Source: Succinimonas sp045124755
GTDB lineage: Bacteria; Pseudomonadota; Gammaproteobacteria; Enterobacterales; Succinivibrionaceae
NCBI RefSeq assembly: GCF_045124755.1
Contig: NZ_JBGVMK010000012.1
Length of the DNA: 64,000 nt
Reading direction: 5' to 3' (one strand)
A model generated the notes under the pieces. It was given only the letters and a program-made list of their open reading frames with translations, was not told where the DNA came from and made no database searches. The first letter of the stretch is position 1; each line of letters begins with the position of its first letter. A program made the translations under genes and the position numbers. This document shows positions 9,225 through 19,144 of this stretch, one piece after another.

Positions 9225-9855
9225 AGAGTTATCTCCGAATCCTTGTTTCATCGCCTTCTCCGGCATTGATTTAAAGCTGTCAGCAACATCATAAACAATC
9301 TTATCGCAATGGCCATGAAGATCTTTCTGGCACATTGTATTTTGAACTTCTTTCCGGCTCCGGAAGTATCTTTGCGGTTTTCTTAATCACAGGCTTTTCT
9401 GAAGAGAAGGGCATGCGGAGAAGAGTCAGCGGAAAAGAATCAGACAAAATTGCCGTAACCAATGCCCCGGAGTAAATGTATCTCATTTCCGGTCTGCCGG
9501 CAACAACACGCATCAAGGCATATGAAATCCTGAAGGATGAACCGGTACAGAATTAATCTTTATCCGAAAAGAGGCGACCGCCTTTTTAAGACAACGGACA
9601 CGGGCAAAATGGTAAAGTTAGAAGTGATGCACGGTAATCAAATGCACGAGGTGATAGGCTTGAATCAGGAGGCGGGCCTGCTGTGAGTTCTGTTCTTTAC
9701 TGACATTTTCGGAATTGAAGATTTGTCCGGGCCTTTCCAGACTTAATGCCATACGAATTCTTCCGGCAAAACTCCGGAGACTTTGGGTTGTTTTCTGAGC
9801 CTGACCGCCATTACCGATTTCTCCCTCTTTTGCGATTTGACAGGAGCGCATCACC
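9225..9855. other. Intergenic region, no supported gene
   Basis: About 630 bases between the GIY-YIG gene and the repeat lipoprotein. Short ORFs on both strands lack ribosome binding sites and recognisable similarity. A plus-strand run ending near 9556 (MYLISGLPATTRIKAYEILK) could be the tail of a lost gene, but I cannot name it. Confidence 0.4.
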
Positions 9856-11001
9856 ATGAAATTCAAATTCAGCAAATCCGCAGCGCTGGTTTTCGGAGCC
9901 CTGGCCTTTGCCGCAATTGGCTGCGGCGGCGGACATGATCATCACCACCACCATGACGACCCGGACGAACCGGAAGAGGATACCGTGCTCATTGATCTTC
10001 AGGTTATCGACGGCTATCTGAAGGACGCCATGGTGTTTATCGATCTCAATCGCAACTTTGAATGGGACACCAATGAACCCCGCGGCTATGCGGACAGCTA
10101 CGGCATGACTCATCTCAGTGTCTGGAAGGATGATCTGCGCTCCCGCGGCGACACTCCCCTGCAGGTAATTGCCAGAAGCTCCTCCGGATCCTCGAATTAC
10201 ATTTACGGCGAGAAGGACACCACCGAGAGAGACATGGTCATGTCCCGGAACATTTTCGTAAACCGCGATATGAATGACGGCGTCTGGTACATCATCTCCC
10301 CGTTCTCCACTCTCACGGACATCGAGCTCTCCGGCACCGCTGATTTTGATGATTTTTACTCTTACCGGAGCAGGCTGGCTGAACTGGCTGCCGATGCCGG
10401 AGCCAGCGAAAAAACGGTTTACGACAGCGATGACTACAATGTGAGCCTCCGGAACGAGGATGATCTCAAAACCGAGGTAGCCGGCGAGGTGCTGGCCCGG
10501 AAGGGCAAGCTGCCCACTACCATCTCTGAGCTTAAGGAACGCATGAATGCTAGCAGCGGTGAATCTCAGGACTATGATCTTTCCGACTGCCGCGAGCTTA
10601 CTGAAGAGATTGTCAGCAAGGCTCAGGATGACATGAAGGACAACGATAAGTACTCCGGAAAGGAGCTTATCGATACTATTAAGAGCGTCCTGAACAAAAA
10701 GGATGATGAAGACACCGCCTCCTATGAATTCAGCGAGCCGGGCGCTGACTATGAAGAGCTTTTTGAGCAACTAAAAGATGATCCTGACTATGAAGACCTT
10801 TTTAAGGAACTGAAAGATGATCCTGACTATAATGAGCTTTTCAGGCAGCTCAGGTGCTCGGTAAAGCCGAATGAAAAGCCAAAGACAGATCCTGAATGCA
10901 AGAATACTGCGGCTGATGATAAAGATAGGCCTGACTATGAAAAGATTATTGAGAAAGTGAAAGATGATCCTGACTACAATGATCTCTTTAGGCATCCTTA
11001 G
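9856..11001 (+). CDS. Lipoprotein with His-rich N terminus and 13-residue C-terminal repeats
   Basis: A 381-residue predicted lipoprotein: lipobox FAAIGC near 20-25, then GGGHDHHHHHDD, which could bind metal. Residues about 45-80 contain DGYLKDAMVFIDLNRNFEWD, a motif seen in many secreted proteins in which D-x-N-x-N-x-x-x-D may bind calcium. The middle is unrecognised. The C terminus has five 13-residue repeats of the form DDPDYxxLFxxLK, three at about 297-335 and two at about 358-380, separated by a KPNEKPKTDPE linker. CAGGAG lies about ten bases before the ATG. It precedes the protease array on the same strand and may be a surface partner, but nothing proves this. Confidence 0.7.
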   Translation: MKFKFSKSAALVFGALAFAAIGCGGGHDHHHHHDDPDEPEEDTVLIDLQVIDGYLKDAMVFIDLNRNFEWDTNEPRGYADSYGMTHLSVWKDDLRSRGDTPLQVIARSSSGSSNYIYGEKDTTERDMVMSRNIFVNRDMNDGVWYIISPFSTLTDIELSGTADFDDFYSYRSRLAELAADAGASEKTVYDSDDYNVSLRNEDDLKTEVAGEVLARKGKLPTTISELKERMNASSGESQDYDLSDCRELTEEIVSKAQDDMKDNDKYSGKELIDTIKSVLNKKDDEDTASYEFSEPGADYEELFEQLKDDPDYEDLFKELKDDPDYNELFRQLRCSVKPNEKPKTDPECKNTAADDKDRPDYEKIIEKVKDDPDYNDLFRHP

Positions 11002-11266
11002 GTAAGTTTCAATGGTAACTTTGCCGTGCTGAGACATTCATTGCCCGGCGGATTTCGCTCTGCTGAGGGAGCGAAGTCCGCTGATGTGTTCTTGTCATTT
11101 CATGAAAAATGCAAAACTCCCGGAGTTAACCTGAATGGGTATCTTGAATTTCTGTTCAGGTATACGGGGGTTCACAGAGCGATCTGAAAGATGAATCGCT
11201 GTCTGATGAAAGAAGAAATGCTGTGCTTGAGCAGGCAATGCCATGGAAATTTAAGAAGTCCTAGAG

Positions 11267-11450
11267 CGCTGACTTTAGACCTGATGCTTTTAGGCAGCTC
11301 AGGTGTATGTCATATCCGCATGAATAACCAAAGACAGATCCTGAATGCAAGGTTGCTGCTGATGATGAAGATGGGCCTGACTTTGAAAAGATTATCGAGC
11401 AAGTAGATAATGATCCTGTTTATGAAGAGATTTTTAATCATCTTTGGTAA
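11267..11450 (+). pseudogene. Decayed duplicate of the lipoprotein 3' end
   Basis: This stretch repeats the last part of the lipoprotein gene: GGCAGCTCAGGTG, then CCAAAGACAGATCCTGAATG, then a degenerate copy of the PDYEKIIEKVKDDPDY coding repeat. Stops and shifts break every frame. It marks a tandem duplication of the 3' end followed by decay. Confidence 0.75.
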
Positions 11451-12089
11451 TAAACCTTAATTTTAGGGCTTCAGGAATTCCTGAAAGGAGTGCTGGTGAA
11501 AAGTTGAAGAACAGGAGATAAAGATCAGCGAGCTTGCGGATTCGCTTAATAAGAAAGGAGCCGGGGTTTCAGAAAGCAAAGAACTCGTAAGGCCCCGGAA
11601 AACGTTCCTGCCTCCAAAGAGGTTGTCGGCGCATTAAGAAGACTCCTGTTTCAGGGCGGCGTGGAACAAAAGAAGGGCAAGACAGAGGCTGCAGATTCTA
11701 AAGGGATTCTGATTCATCGGCATCATCTCGCCTTCCGGAATAAACCGGGATGTCTCCCCGAGGAGAGAAAACGCTGATGGGATGGCGGTTTTCTGTCCGG
11801 AGAGCACCGGGGTAATATGCTTCGGAAGAATTAAGTTTCGGTTTTTATGGCGCAAAACCAGAATCCTTCGAAGTTTCCGCCAGCATCACCGCACGGCAAG
11901 TTTCAGCCCCGGAAAAAGGGGCTTTATTTTGTTCTCCGAACCTGATGCCCCTGTTCTCAGAAGGTTTATCATCATTCGCAGTGTTCTTTATCACGGCATT
12001 GCGGAATATTCCTGAAAAGATGCCTGAAAAAATAAATTCTGCTCGTTTCTATGGGATCAGGAAGGAGCTGAGATAAAAAGAGTTTCGCT
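11451..12089. other. Intergenic region, no supported gene
   Basis: About 640 bases before the first protease gene. No ORF here has a ribosome binding site or recognisable similarity, and no terminator is clear. Given the decayed fragment before it, this may be further gene debris. Confidence 0.4.
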
Positions 12090-14393
12090 ATGAAATCAAT
12101 CCGCCAAAAAGGGCTCCGTATCGCCAGAACTGCTGCCGCGGTGTCTGCCATCCTTTGCTTCGGAACTGCGCTTTCCGGCTGCAAGGATTCCCAAAACCGA
12201 AACAATGATAACGTAAAGATTACTGTCGCGGAAGCGGGCGACCTCATTACCGGAAAACCTTACCGGATCAGGGCCGACTGCCCCCTTCAGGAGATCCGGG
12301 CCGAACACGGCGAGTTAACCACGGTAAATCCCGTAACCGGGGAAAATGCCGGAGAGAACGAATGGTTCTACGCGCTCCCGGAGGAATATTTCACTTCCTA
12401 TGAGCTTAACTATGACGGTGATAGTGACGGCGCTGACAGCGATGGCAATAGCAGCGGCAACGAGGCCGAAAATAACAGCTTAAAGGCTTTTACCGAAACC
12501 TTCCGCATTACTCTCGGCGATGGCGCAGTCCAAGAGGTGAAGCAGACTTTCGCTGTAACCGATCCTTTGTTTCCGGATCAGTGGCATCTTTACAATATCG
12601 GGCAGAACCCCTACGGTGTTACCAATCCGCCTCTTAAGAAAACCGACCTTAACGTGATCCCCGCCTGGCGCATGATTCTCCCGGAAGAAAAAAGGCAGAT
12701 CGACGGATCCGGAGTTTATGTGGCGGTCTGGGACAGTCCTGTGGATCTTAATCATGAGGATCTCAGGGATCGCATCTATGACCCCGGTATTCCCGGCTCC
12801 GCGGATATTGTCAATACCGGGATCACTCTGGAAGATCTTAAACAGGATCCTTATCGCTTTCACGGTACCGCAGTGGCCGGAATTATCGCCGCCTCGGCCG
12901 GGAATCAGCTGGGCGGAAGAGGCGTGGCCTTTAATGCCCGGGTAACATCATTTTTCTATAACGCAGACGATGCTCTGGATCTGGAAACCATGCTGAAAAT
13001 GGATCACCTTAACCTGGTTAATGCCAGCATCGGCTACACTCTCTATACCTGGGATCTGCCGGCGGTATGGGATCTTTGCGAAGCTCTGTATGAAAAAAAC
13101 ATTGCCGTGATCCACGCGCAGGGCAATGAATTTAATGCCTTCTATGATGAGAACTACAAGCCTTATTCGGAAAGCAACTGCCTCGCAGCCGAATGGGCCG
13201 ACTGCGAATTCATGCAGACAGATCCTAAGGATCGCTATCCCTTTCATATCAATGTCGGCGCTTTGAATGCTCAGGGAGCAAAGGCTTCTTACAGCTCTAC
13301 CGGAGCCAATCTGTGGGTTACCGGCTTTGGCGGCGAATACGGAGCCTTTGTCAGTCATCCCGAATGGAGTTTCGGCGCCGCCATAGTAACCACACTCTCC
13401 AGCTATGATCCCGGGGACTTCGGGGATCCGGATGAAGATTCCCCCTGGAGAACCGCAGATAACAAGTACTACACCAACAAGGTGATGGGCGCCTCCGCTG
13501 CCGCTCCGTCAGTGTCCGGCGCTGCAGCCCTGTCATATCAGGCTAAGCCTGATATGACGGTGTCTCAGCTCCGTTATCTTCTGGCTAAAACCGCCAGGAA
13601 CGACACAAAGCTGCCAACGCTGGCTCTGACTCCCCAGGATGTGTATGATGACATATACCAGGAAATAATCGTCTATGACTGCGGCTGGCAGGATAATGCA
13701 GCAGGCTTCCGGTTCTCAAACTGGTACGGCTTCGGCGTCATTGATGCCGGAGCTCTGGTAAAGGCAGCTCTCGAGTGCGATAAGGATCCCGTATGCGCCG
13801 GCATGGCGGAGCTTCCGGAGATGTACGTATCCTCCGGCAAAAATCCCTGCGCTTACACCGATGACTCCCGGCGGCTCATTACCTGCTCCTTCTCCGATTT
13901 TCAAAACGAAGACGGAGAGCCTCTGGGTCAGACCGAGATCACACTGGATGCTGTCACCTATGATGTTTCCGGTCTCAGTTACCTCCCGGAGGGAATTATA
14001 GAAGCCTGCGAACTTGCGGCCTCAGACGAAGACGCGGAAGTTACGGAACATAACATAGCCCGAAAGCATGCCGTGTTTAAGGCCAATGTTCTTCTGGAGC
14101 TTATTGCGGAATCAGCGGCCGGTACCAGATCATTGCTGAAGCCCGTTTATACCAACTGGGATTACCATTCCGGGTTTAATGTTCCTGAATATTACGATGA
14201 CTTCAAAGAAGTTAAGTCAGCTGAGGGAACAGCGCCGGAGTCTCTGGAAATCGCCGCCTCCGCCTTCTATCAGGAATCCCTTAAGGAAGATCCGGAAAAT
14301 AAGTTCCGCATGAGTATCAAAAGCCCCTGTCAGATTGATCTGGACAGGCTTAATAAGAACATGCATCTTACCGTCTGGGGCCGCAGGAAGTAA
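12090..14393 (+). CDS. S8 (kexin-like) lipoprotein protease, copy 1
   Basis: A 767-residue lipoprotein (Cys31 in LSGC). The family layout, shared by all full copies, is: lipobox; an N-terminal domain (about 40-150) beginning KxTVxEEGDL and ending in an acidic, length-variable linker; a peptidase S8 domain opening at Asp158 with the kexin-like DPLFPDQWHLYN; then a C-terminal domain from about 567 with paired Cys and a P-domain-like SGT-S-LLK element (weak resemblance only). Catalytic Asp215, His258 in HGTAVAG, Asn346 in the oxyanion hole and Ser469 are present. The usual GTS is GAS here. Residue +2 of the lipobox is Lys, compatible with outer-membrane sorting. The ribosome binding site is weaker than in later copies. 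Confidence 0.88.
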   Translation: MKSIRQKGLRIARTAAAVSAILCFGTALSGCKDSQNRNNDNVKITVAEAGDLITGKPYRIRADCPLQEIRAEHGELTTVNPVTGENAGENEWFYALPEEYFTSYELNYDGDSDGADSDGNSSGNEAENNSLKAFTETFRITLGDGAVQEVKQTFAVTDPLFPDQWHLYNIGQNPYGVTNPPLKKTDLNVIPAWRMILPEEKRQIDGSGVYVAVWDSPVDLNHEDLRDRIYDPGIPGSADIVNTGITLEDLKQDPYRFHGTAVAGIIAASAGNQLGGRGVAFNARVTSFFYNADDALDLETMLKMDHLNLVNASIGYTLYTWDLPAVWDLCEALYEKNIAVIHAQGNEFNAFYDENYKPYSESNCLAAEWADCEFMQTDPKDRYPFHINVGALNAQGAKASYSSTGANLWVTGFGGEYGAFVSHPEWSFGAAIVTTLSSYDPGDFGDPDEDSPWRTADNKYYTNKVMGASAAAPSVSGAAALSYQAKPDMTVSQLRYLLAKTARNDTKLPTLALTPQDVYDDIYQEIIVYDCGWQDNAAGFRFSNWYGFGVIDAGALVKAALECDKDPVCAGMAELPEMYVSSGKNPCAYTDDSRRLITCSFSDFQNEDGEPLGQTEITLDAVTYDVSGLSYLPEGIIEACELAASDEDAEVTEHNIARKHAVFKANVLLELIAESAAGTRSLLKPVYTNWDYHSGFNVPEYYDDFKEVKSAEGTAPESLEIAASAFYQESLKEDPENKFRMSIKSPCQIDLDRLNKNMHLTVWGRRK

Positions 14394-14480
14394 TCATATG
14401 GCGCGGTTAAGGGAATTCCTGCCAATAGGGCGCGGAAACCGGCGTTAAGTTTGAACTGAAAGAGATAAGGAGAGTTTCGC

Positions 14481-15847
14481 ATGAAATCAAGCTGTCAAAA
14501 AAGGCTCCGCATCACCGGGATTGCCGCTGCCGTGTCCGCCATGCTTTTGGCCGGAACCGCGCTTTCCGGCTGCAGGGATTCCAAAAACCAGAGCAATGAT
14601 GACGGCGTAAAGCTTACCGTTGCGGAAGAGGGCGATCTTACCACCGGAAAACCGTACCGGATCAGGGCAGACCGCCGCCTTCAGGAGCTTCGGGCCGATC
14701 ATGGCGACCTTATAGCGGTAAATCCCGTAACCGGGGAAAATGCCGGAGAAAACGAATGGTTCTATATTCTCCCGGAGGAATATTTTACCTCCTATGAACT
14801 TAACTATGGCAGTGATGACGACGATGGCAATAACGGCGAATCTAACAGCCTCAAAGCCTTTACCGAAACCTTCCGCGCCACTCTTCCCGATGGCGAAACC
14901 CTGGAGGTGAAACAAACCTTCGCCGTTACCGATATGTTTCTGAATGGGGGGTATCTTTACATTGTCGGCACGACCTCCTATGACGATACCTATCCGTTTC
15001 TTATGACCTCCGAGTCCGACGCGGTTGACCTGGCGTATAACCCGGCCTCGCATGACGTTATCAGAGCTGCGTTATCTTCTGGCTAAAACTTCCGTAAACG
15101 ATACTGTCATCCCCGCTCTTGCTCTGTCGCCTATTGAAAAATTTGACGCCACCTACGGGGAAAATATCGTCTATGACTACGGATGGCAGGTTAATGCCGC
15201 AGGATTTCGATTCTCCAGCCTGTACGGCTTCAGAGCGGTAGATGCCGGGGCTCTGGCAAAGGCCGCTCGCGCATGCGATAAGGATCCTGTCTGCTCCGGC
15301 ATGAAGAAGCTTCCGGAGAAATACATATCCCTCAATAAAAAACCCTGCGCTTTCGCTGATGACTCCAAACGTTTAATCACCTGCTCCTTCTCCCATTTCA
15401 AAAACGAAAAAGGCAAGGCTCTGGGCCAGAAAAAACTTATCGTGGATGCTGTCGTCTACCATATTCCCGCTCTCAGTTACCTTCCGGCGGGCATTATCGA
15501 AGACTGCAAACTTGCGGCATCCGAGGAAAACGATGAAGAAACGGGGCTCGGCTCGGAGCGGAATATTGCCGTACTCAAGGCCTATGCTCTTCTGGAGTTT
15601 GTTGCAGAATCAGAGTCCGGAACCAAATCCATACTGAAGCCCCTCTATGCCAGCCGGAATTATGACGAAGAGGATACGAGATACCTGGAATCTCCCCTGC
15701 TACTGAATATCGCCACCTCCGCCTTCTATCAGGTCTTAGGGAGGATCATATGAGGAAATACCGCCTGAGCATCAGAACCCCCTGGCTGATTGACGTGAAC
15801 AAGCTTAACAGAATATGCGTCTTACCGTTTACAGCCGCAGGAAATAA
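14481..15847 (+). pseudogene. S8 lipoprotein protease, copy 2, catalytic core deleted and frameshifted
   Basis: The first 150 or so codons encode a normal lipobox (LSGCRD) and N-terminal domain. After FAVTD the reading passes straight to a remnant (GGYLYIVGTTSYDD) and then, in another frame from about 15043, to the end of the peptidase domain (LSELRYLLAKTS) and the C-terminal domain. All three catalytic residues are gone. A further shift after SAFYQ near 15735 moves the last codons (RKYRLSIRTPW to YSRRK) into a third frame, ending at 15847. The variant QVNAAGFRFSSLYGF links this copy with copy 11, which has a similar deletion. Confidence 0.85.
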
Positions 15848-15896
15848 GATTAATCCCCGGCCGGAAAGGTCTGCGTAAGGGCCGCTGTAAAGCATC

Positions 15897-15935
15897 ATGT
15901 CAGGAGAACTCAGGTTTTTCTGGCATGTTTTTTTT
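15897..15935 (+). terminator. Terminator of protease copy 2
   Basis: ATGTCAG and CTGGCAT form an imperfect stem with GAGAACTCAGGTTTTT between them, followed by GTTTTTTTT. The same element follows most full copies in the array. Confidence 0.7.
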
Positions 15936-16098
15936 GCCGGCAAATGGGAAGGGGAACCGGCATTGCGCGGAAAGGAACAGCAGGCTTCAAAATGCCGGGG
16001 CAGGAAAGCGCCGCCGCAGGGCAAATGGATTCCCGGACAAAAAAGGGCGGCCCTCATGTCCCTTTAACCTGAGAAAACTAATATCCCGGAACTCGGTG

Positions 16099-18906
16099 TT
16101 ATTTGGCCGGTTCAGCTGGCAGCGCCAGCTCCTCCAGGGTTTTCCAGAGCTGAGCCTCATCCACCGGCTTTGACAAATGGGCATTAAGTCCGGACTGCAG
16201 ACTGCGCTGCACATCCTCGTCAAAGGCGTTGGCGGTCAGGGCGATAATGGGGATCCGAGCCGCATCAGGATGATCCTTCATGCTGCGAATAACCCGGGTC
16301 GCCTCAAGACCGTCCATTTCAGGCATTCTTACGTCCATGAGAATGGCCTGATAGTAGCCGGCAGGGCGGGAGGCAAACATCTCCGCAGCCTCCCGGCCGT
16401 TAACTGCCAGTTCGGAGATAACCCCCCGCATGCTGAGGATCATCTGAACAATTTCCGCATTCACCGTCATATCCTCAGCCAGGAGCACCCTGATGCCGGA
16501 GAGATCCCGCTGCGGAGCAGCAGTCCGTTCCTTCCTGATTTCCCGGTATTTACTGAGAACATCTCCGGGAGACAGCGGGAAAGGCATGAATCCATCGGCG
16601 CCTGATTTCGGATCTAAACCGGCCGGGGGCTCCTTTCCGGTCAGGAAAATCACTGCCTCATGCCCCAGAAGAGTCCGGAGCTCCCTGAGAGCGTTTTTCG
16701 GAGGAAGATCCGGAATATCCGCGGAAAGGAGCATAAGATCCCAGGACTTTTTCCGGGATCTTACGAGATTGATGGCTTTGAGAGCATCCTGCCATGACAA
16801 TACCGTATCCGCATGAATGCCTATGCCGAGAAGCCCCATGCCCATCTCCCGGGTAAAGCCAGCATCTGCGGCTATCAAAACGGCAGGAAGCTTTTCAGCT
16901 GACTCCGGGGCTGCCGGCAGCGGGGAAACGGGGGTCTCCTCCAGGGTAATGGTTACCGTAAATACCGAGCCTTCCTTCTTGCGGCTCTCCACCTCTATGG
17001 AACCGTTCATAAGCTCCACAATGCTGCGGGTTATGGACATGCCCAGACCGGTGCTGCTATATTCGTTTTTAATGCCGGTATCTTCCTGACTGAAGGGCTC
17101 AAAAATCCGGGGCAGAAACTCCTTGCTCATGCCAATGCCCGTGTCGGCAATCACAAAACGGAAGGTGGCTTTATGCTCAAAGGAGGCAGTTTCTTCTACT
17201 GTCAGGGTTACCCGGCCTCCGGTATAGGTAAACTTGACGGCATTCCCCAGAATATTGAGCAGCACCTGCCGGAGCCGTACCGCATCCCCCCGGTAGGACT
17301 GCTTCAGAAGGACTTTCTCGTTGCACTCCCAGCGGAGTCCCTTTTCCCGGCACTGTCCGCCGATAATGTCGCTTACCTGATCCAGGAGCTCCCTGAGGGA
17401 AAAGTCTTCGCAGCGCAGGGTCATCTTGCCGGACTCGATGCTGGACATGTCCAGAACTTCATTAATGATTTCCTGCAGATGATCGGCGGAGAGCCGGGTC
17501 TTCCGGAGGCACTTCTTTACGTTTTCAGAGAGTCCCGGATCCCGCTCCATCATGCGGTTAAGACCGATAATCACGTTCATGGGAGTGCGGATCTCGTGGC
17601 TCATATTTGACAGGAACGCCGTCTTGGCCAGATTGGCCACCTCGGCGCTTTTCAGGGCCTCCGCCAGAGCCCGGCGCTGAGCCATGTCCTTCCTGGTTTC
17701 CGCATCCGCGTCCGCGAGGCCGATGCTGACCTTGCCGGGACTGCCGGGCACCGGAGCAATGCGGGCCATTTCGTAAACCTCATGCCCATCCCTGGTGATG
17801 AGATAACGGAAGGAAATAAGCTTCTGGGATTGCAAAGACTCCCGGATGCTCTCAGCGGACATGAATTCCACAAAAGTCTTCCGGTAGTTCTCCATAACGT
17901 CGGCGGAATAGCGTCTTATGGTTTCATCAAAAACAAAGGAATCTCCGGGCTCAAGATGGGAAACTCCGTTTGCCTGACAGCAGATGCCGGAATTGCTGTC
18001 AAGATCCACCAGAAACACCCCGCGATAATCAGCGGAGAGGACGTAGATCATGCTGCTCACCCGGTTATGGATATCCAGGCGGTAGTTGCGGAGATTTTCG
18101 CTGATGGCATGGATCTGCCGTCCCATGGCCTGCACATCGTCGGAAGGTTCCCCCTCCTTCAGAATTATGGGGACTTCATCGCCTTTTACTTCCCTGGTCA
18201 GGGCGTTGAGTTCGCCGGCGATTTCGTGAATTTCAGCGGTAACCGCTTCCAGCTGCCGTCTCAGGCGGGAGGTGGCCCACACCACCATGAGAATGCCGAT
18301 TATTACTGAAAACACTGTGGTGATCAGGATCAGCATCTTCTGCGCTGCGATCCAGCCCTCGTACCAGTCGGCGGAAAAGTCCACCGCCACAATGCCGGCT
18401 ACCGTGCCCCGGGAGGTGAATACCGGAGTGTAAGAACTGTAGAAGCGGCCCCATTCGTCCTCATAGGGAGTTTCGTCCACCGCAGAGACGCCGCCGGCTG
18501 CTTTTTCCAGAGCCGCCGTAGTGACCACCGGCTGCCCGAACTCCCCCGGATCTGCCACGGTGGGATCCACGGTAAAGGTAAAGCGATCCTTGCCTGGTCT
18601 GTGGGTGTCTCGAATGCAGTAAATATAGCGAAGTTCGATGTTTTCCTGAAAATACGCCAGAGTATCATTGATTTTGCGGTATCCCGGAGTATCCCGATCC
18701 TCTTTCCGGATATTTTCCAGGACATCGCCGTCCAGCATGGCCGCTGCCGTTTTGGAGATATCCAGCATGCGATTGGATATGAGGGTCTCCATCGCAGCGC
18801 GGGAGTTGGTGAAGAGCACCGCTCCCAATACAATGCTGACCGTGATCAGCGTAGCCGAACTGCCGATAATCAGCTTGGTAACAAGGCCGTTTTTCCTGTT
18901 ATACAT
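16099..18906 (-). CDS. Hybrid sensor histidine kinase with Cache-like sensor and two receiver domains
   Basis: A 935-residue inner-membrane kinase. It has an N-terminal helix (about 10-30), a periplasmic Cache-like sensor (about 35-185), a second helix (about 190-212), a PAS-like linker, HisKA with His437 in MSHEIRTP, HATPase with the N box NILGNAVKF and G boxes (DTGIGM, STGLGMS), a receiver-like domain lacking a clear phospho-acceptor pattern (about 680-790), and an intact receiver with Asp858 in LMDVRMPEMDG. The start is fixed by GGAGGTGAT just upstream. It sits inside the protease array on the opposite strand, so it may sense the same environment, but there is no adjacent regulator gene to show the output. 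Confidence 0.93.
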   Translation of the reverse strand: MYNRKNGLVTKLIIGSSATLITVSIVLGAVLFTNSRAAMETLISNRMLDISKTAAAMLDGDVLENIRKEDRDTPGYRKINDTLAYFQENIELRYIYCIRDTHRPGKDRFTFTVDPTVADPGEFGQPVVTTAALEKAAGGVSAVDETPYEDEWGRFYSSYTPVFTSRGTVAGIVAVDFSADWYEGWIAAQKMLILITTVFSVIIGILMVVWATSRLRRQLEAVTAEIHEIAGELNALTREVKGDEVPIILKEGEPSDDVQAMGRQIHAISENLRNYRLDIHNRVSSMIYVLSADYRGVFLVDLDSNSGICCQANGVSHLEPGDSFVFDETIRRYSADVMENYRKTFVEFMSAESIRESLQSQKLISFRYLITRDGHEVYEMARIAPVPGSPGKVSIGLADADAETRKDMAQRRALAEALKSAEVANLAKTAFLSNMSHEIRTPMNVIIGLNRMMERDPGLSENVKKCLRKTRLSADHLQEIINEVLDMSSIESGKMTLRCEDFSLRELLDQVSDIIGGQCREKGLRWECNEKVLLKQSYRGDAVRLRQVLLNILGNAVKFTYTGGRVTLTVEETASFEHKATFRFVIADTGIGMSKEFLPRIFEPFSQEDTGIKNEYSSTGLGMSITRSIVELMNGSIEVESRKKEGSVFTVTITLEETPVSPLPAAPESAEKLPAVLIAADAGFTREMGMGLLGIGIHADTVLSWQDALKAINLVRSRKKSWDLMLLSADIPDLPPKNALRELRTLLGHEAVIFLTGKEPPAGLDPKSGADGFMPFPLSPGDVLSKYREIRKERTAAPQRDLSGIRVLLAEDMTVNAEIVQMILSMRGVISELAVNGREAAEMFASRPAGYYQAILMDVRMPEMDGLEATRVIRSMKDHPDAARIPIIALTANAFDEDVQRSLQSGLNAHLSKPVDEAQLWKTLEELALPAEPAK

Positions 18907-18967
18907 TGAAACATCACCTCCGGATCCCGAGAATTATAACACTCACTCAGTAAGCAACGACGTCTGC

Positions 18968-19144
18968 ATGGGCAAAAAGGAGATCCGGGCTGAAATATAA
19001 ACGATTATTTCTTAGTCCCTCCCCAAAATGCCGCTGCAATGAAAACGTTTTCCGAATACAGCGAAAAACCGGGCACTCTGTCATGGACCGTCACAGGAGA
19101 TAATACAGCATGAACCGCGCCGCTTATATCATTGCCTTTGTGGG
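18968..19144 (+). repeat. Displaced copy of the CARF-HEPN promoter and 5' end
   Basis: This segment matches 40938-41106: AAAAAGGAGATCC, then TGAAAT and AAACGAT, CTTAG, GCCGCT, CAATGAAAACGTTTTCC, GGAGATAATACAGCATGAACC and the codons for MNRxAYIIxFVG. After the twelfth codon it breaks off and runs into the middle of a protease gene. It is a direct repeat of the region before the CARF-HEPN gene at 41071, 22 kb away, and so marks a duplication joint. Confidence 0.88.
19041..19052. promoter_or_regulatory. GAAAACGTTTTC palindrome (displaced copy)
   Basis: A perfect 12-base palindrome, 58 bases before the truncated MNRAAY start. The same palindrome sits at 41006-41017, before the intact CARF-HEPN gene, while bases around it have changed, which suggests a binding site. 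Confidence 0.5.

Noticed and set aside
9928..9960. His-rich stretch that resembles a purification tag
   Set aside because: It sits directly after a natural lipobox and is followed by native acidic sequence; no vector sequence is near it.
9811..10770. Minus-strand ORF of 319 codons
   Set aside because: Antisense to the repeat lipoprotein gene, which has a lipobox and ribosome binding site; the minus ORF has neither.
10745..11000. Repeats considered as a CRISPR array
   Set aside because: The 39-base units are in-frame, contiguous and protein-coding, with no unique spacers.
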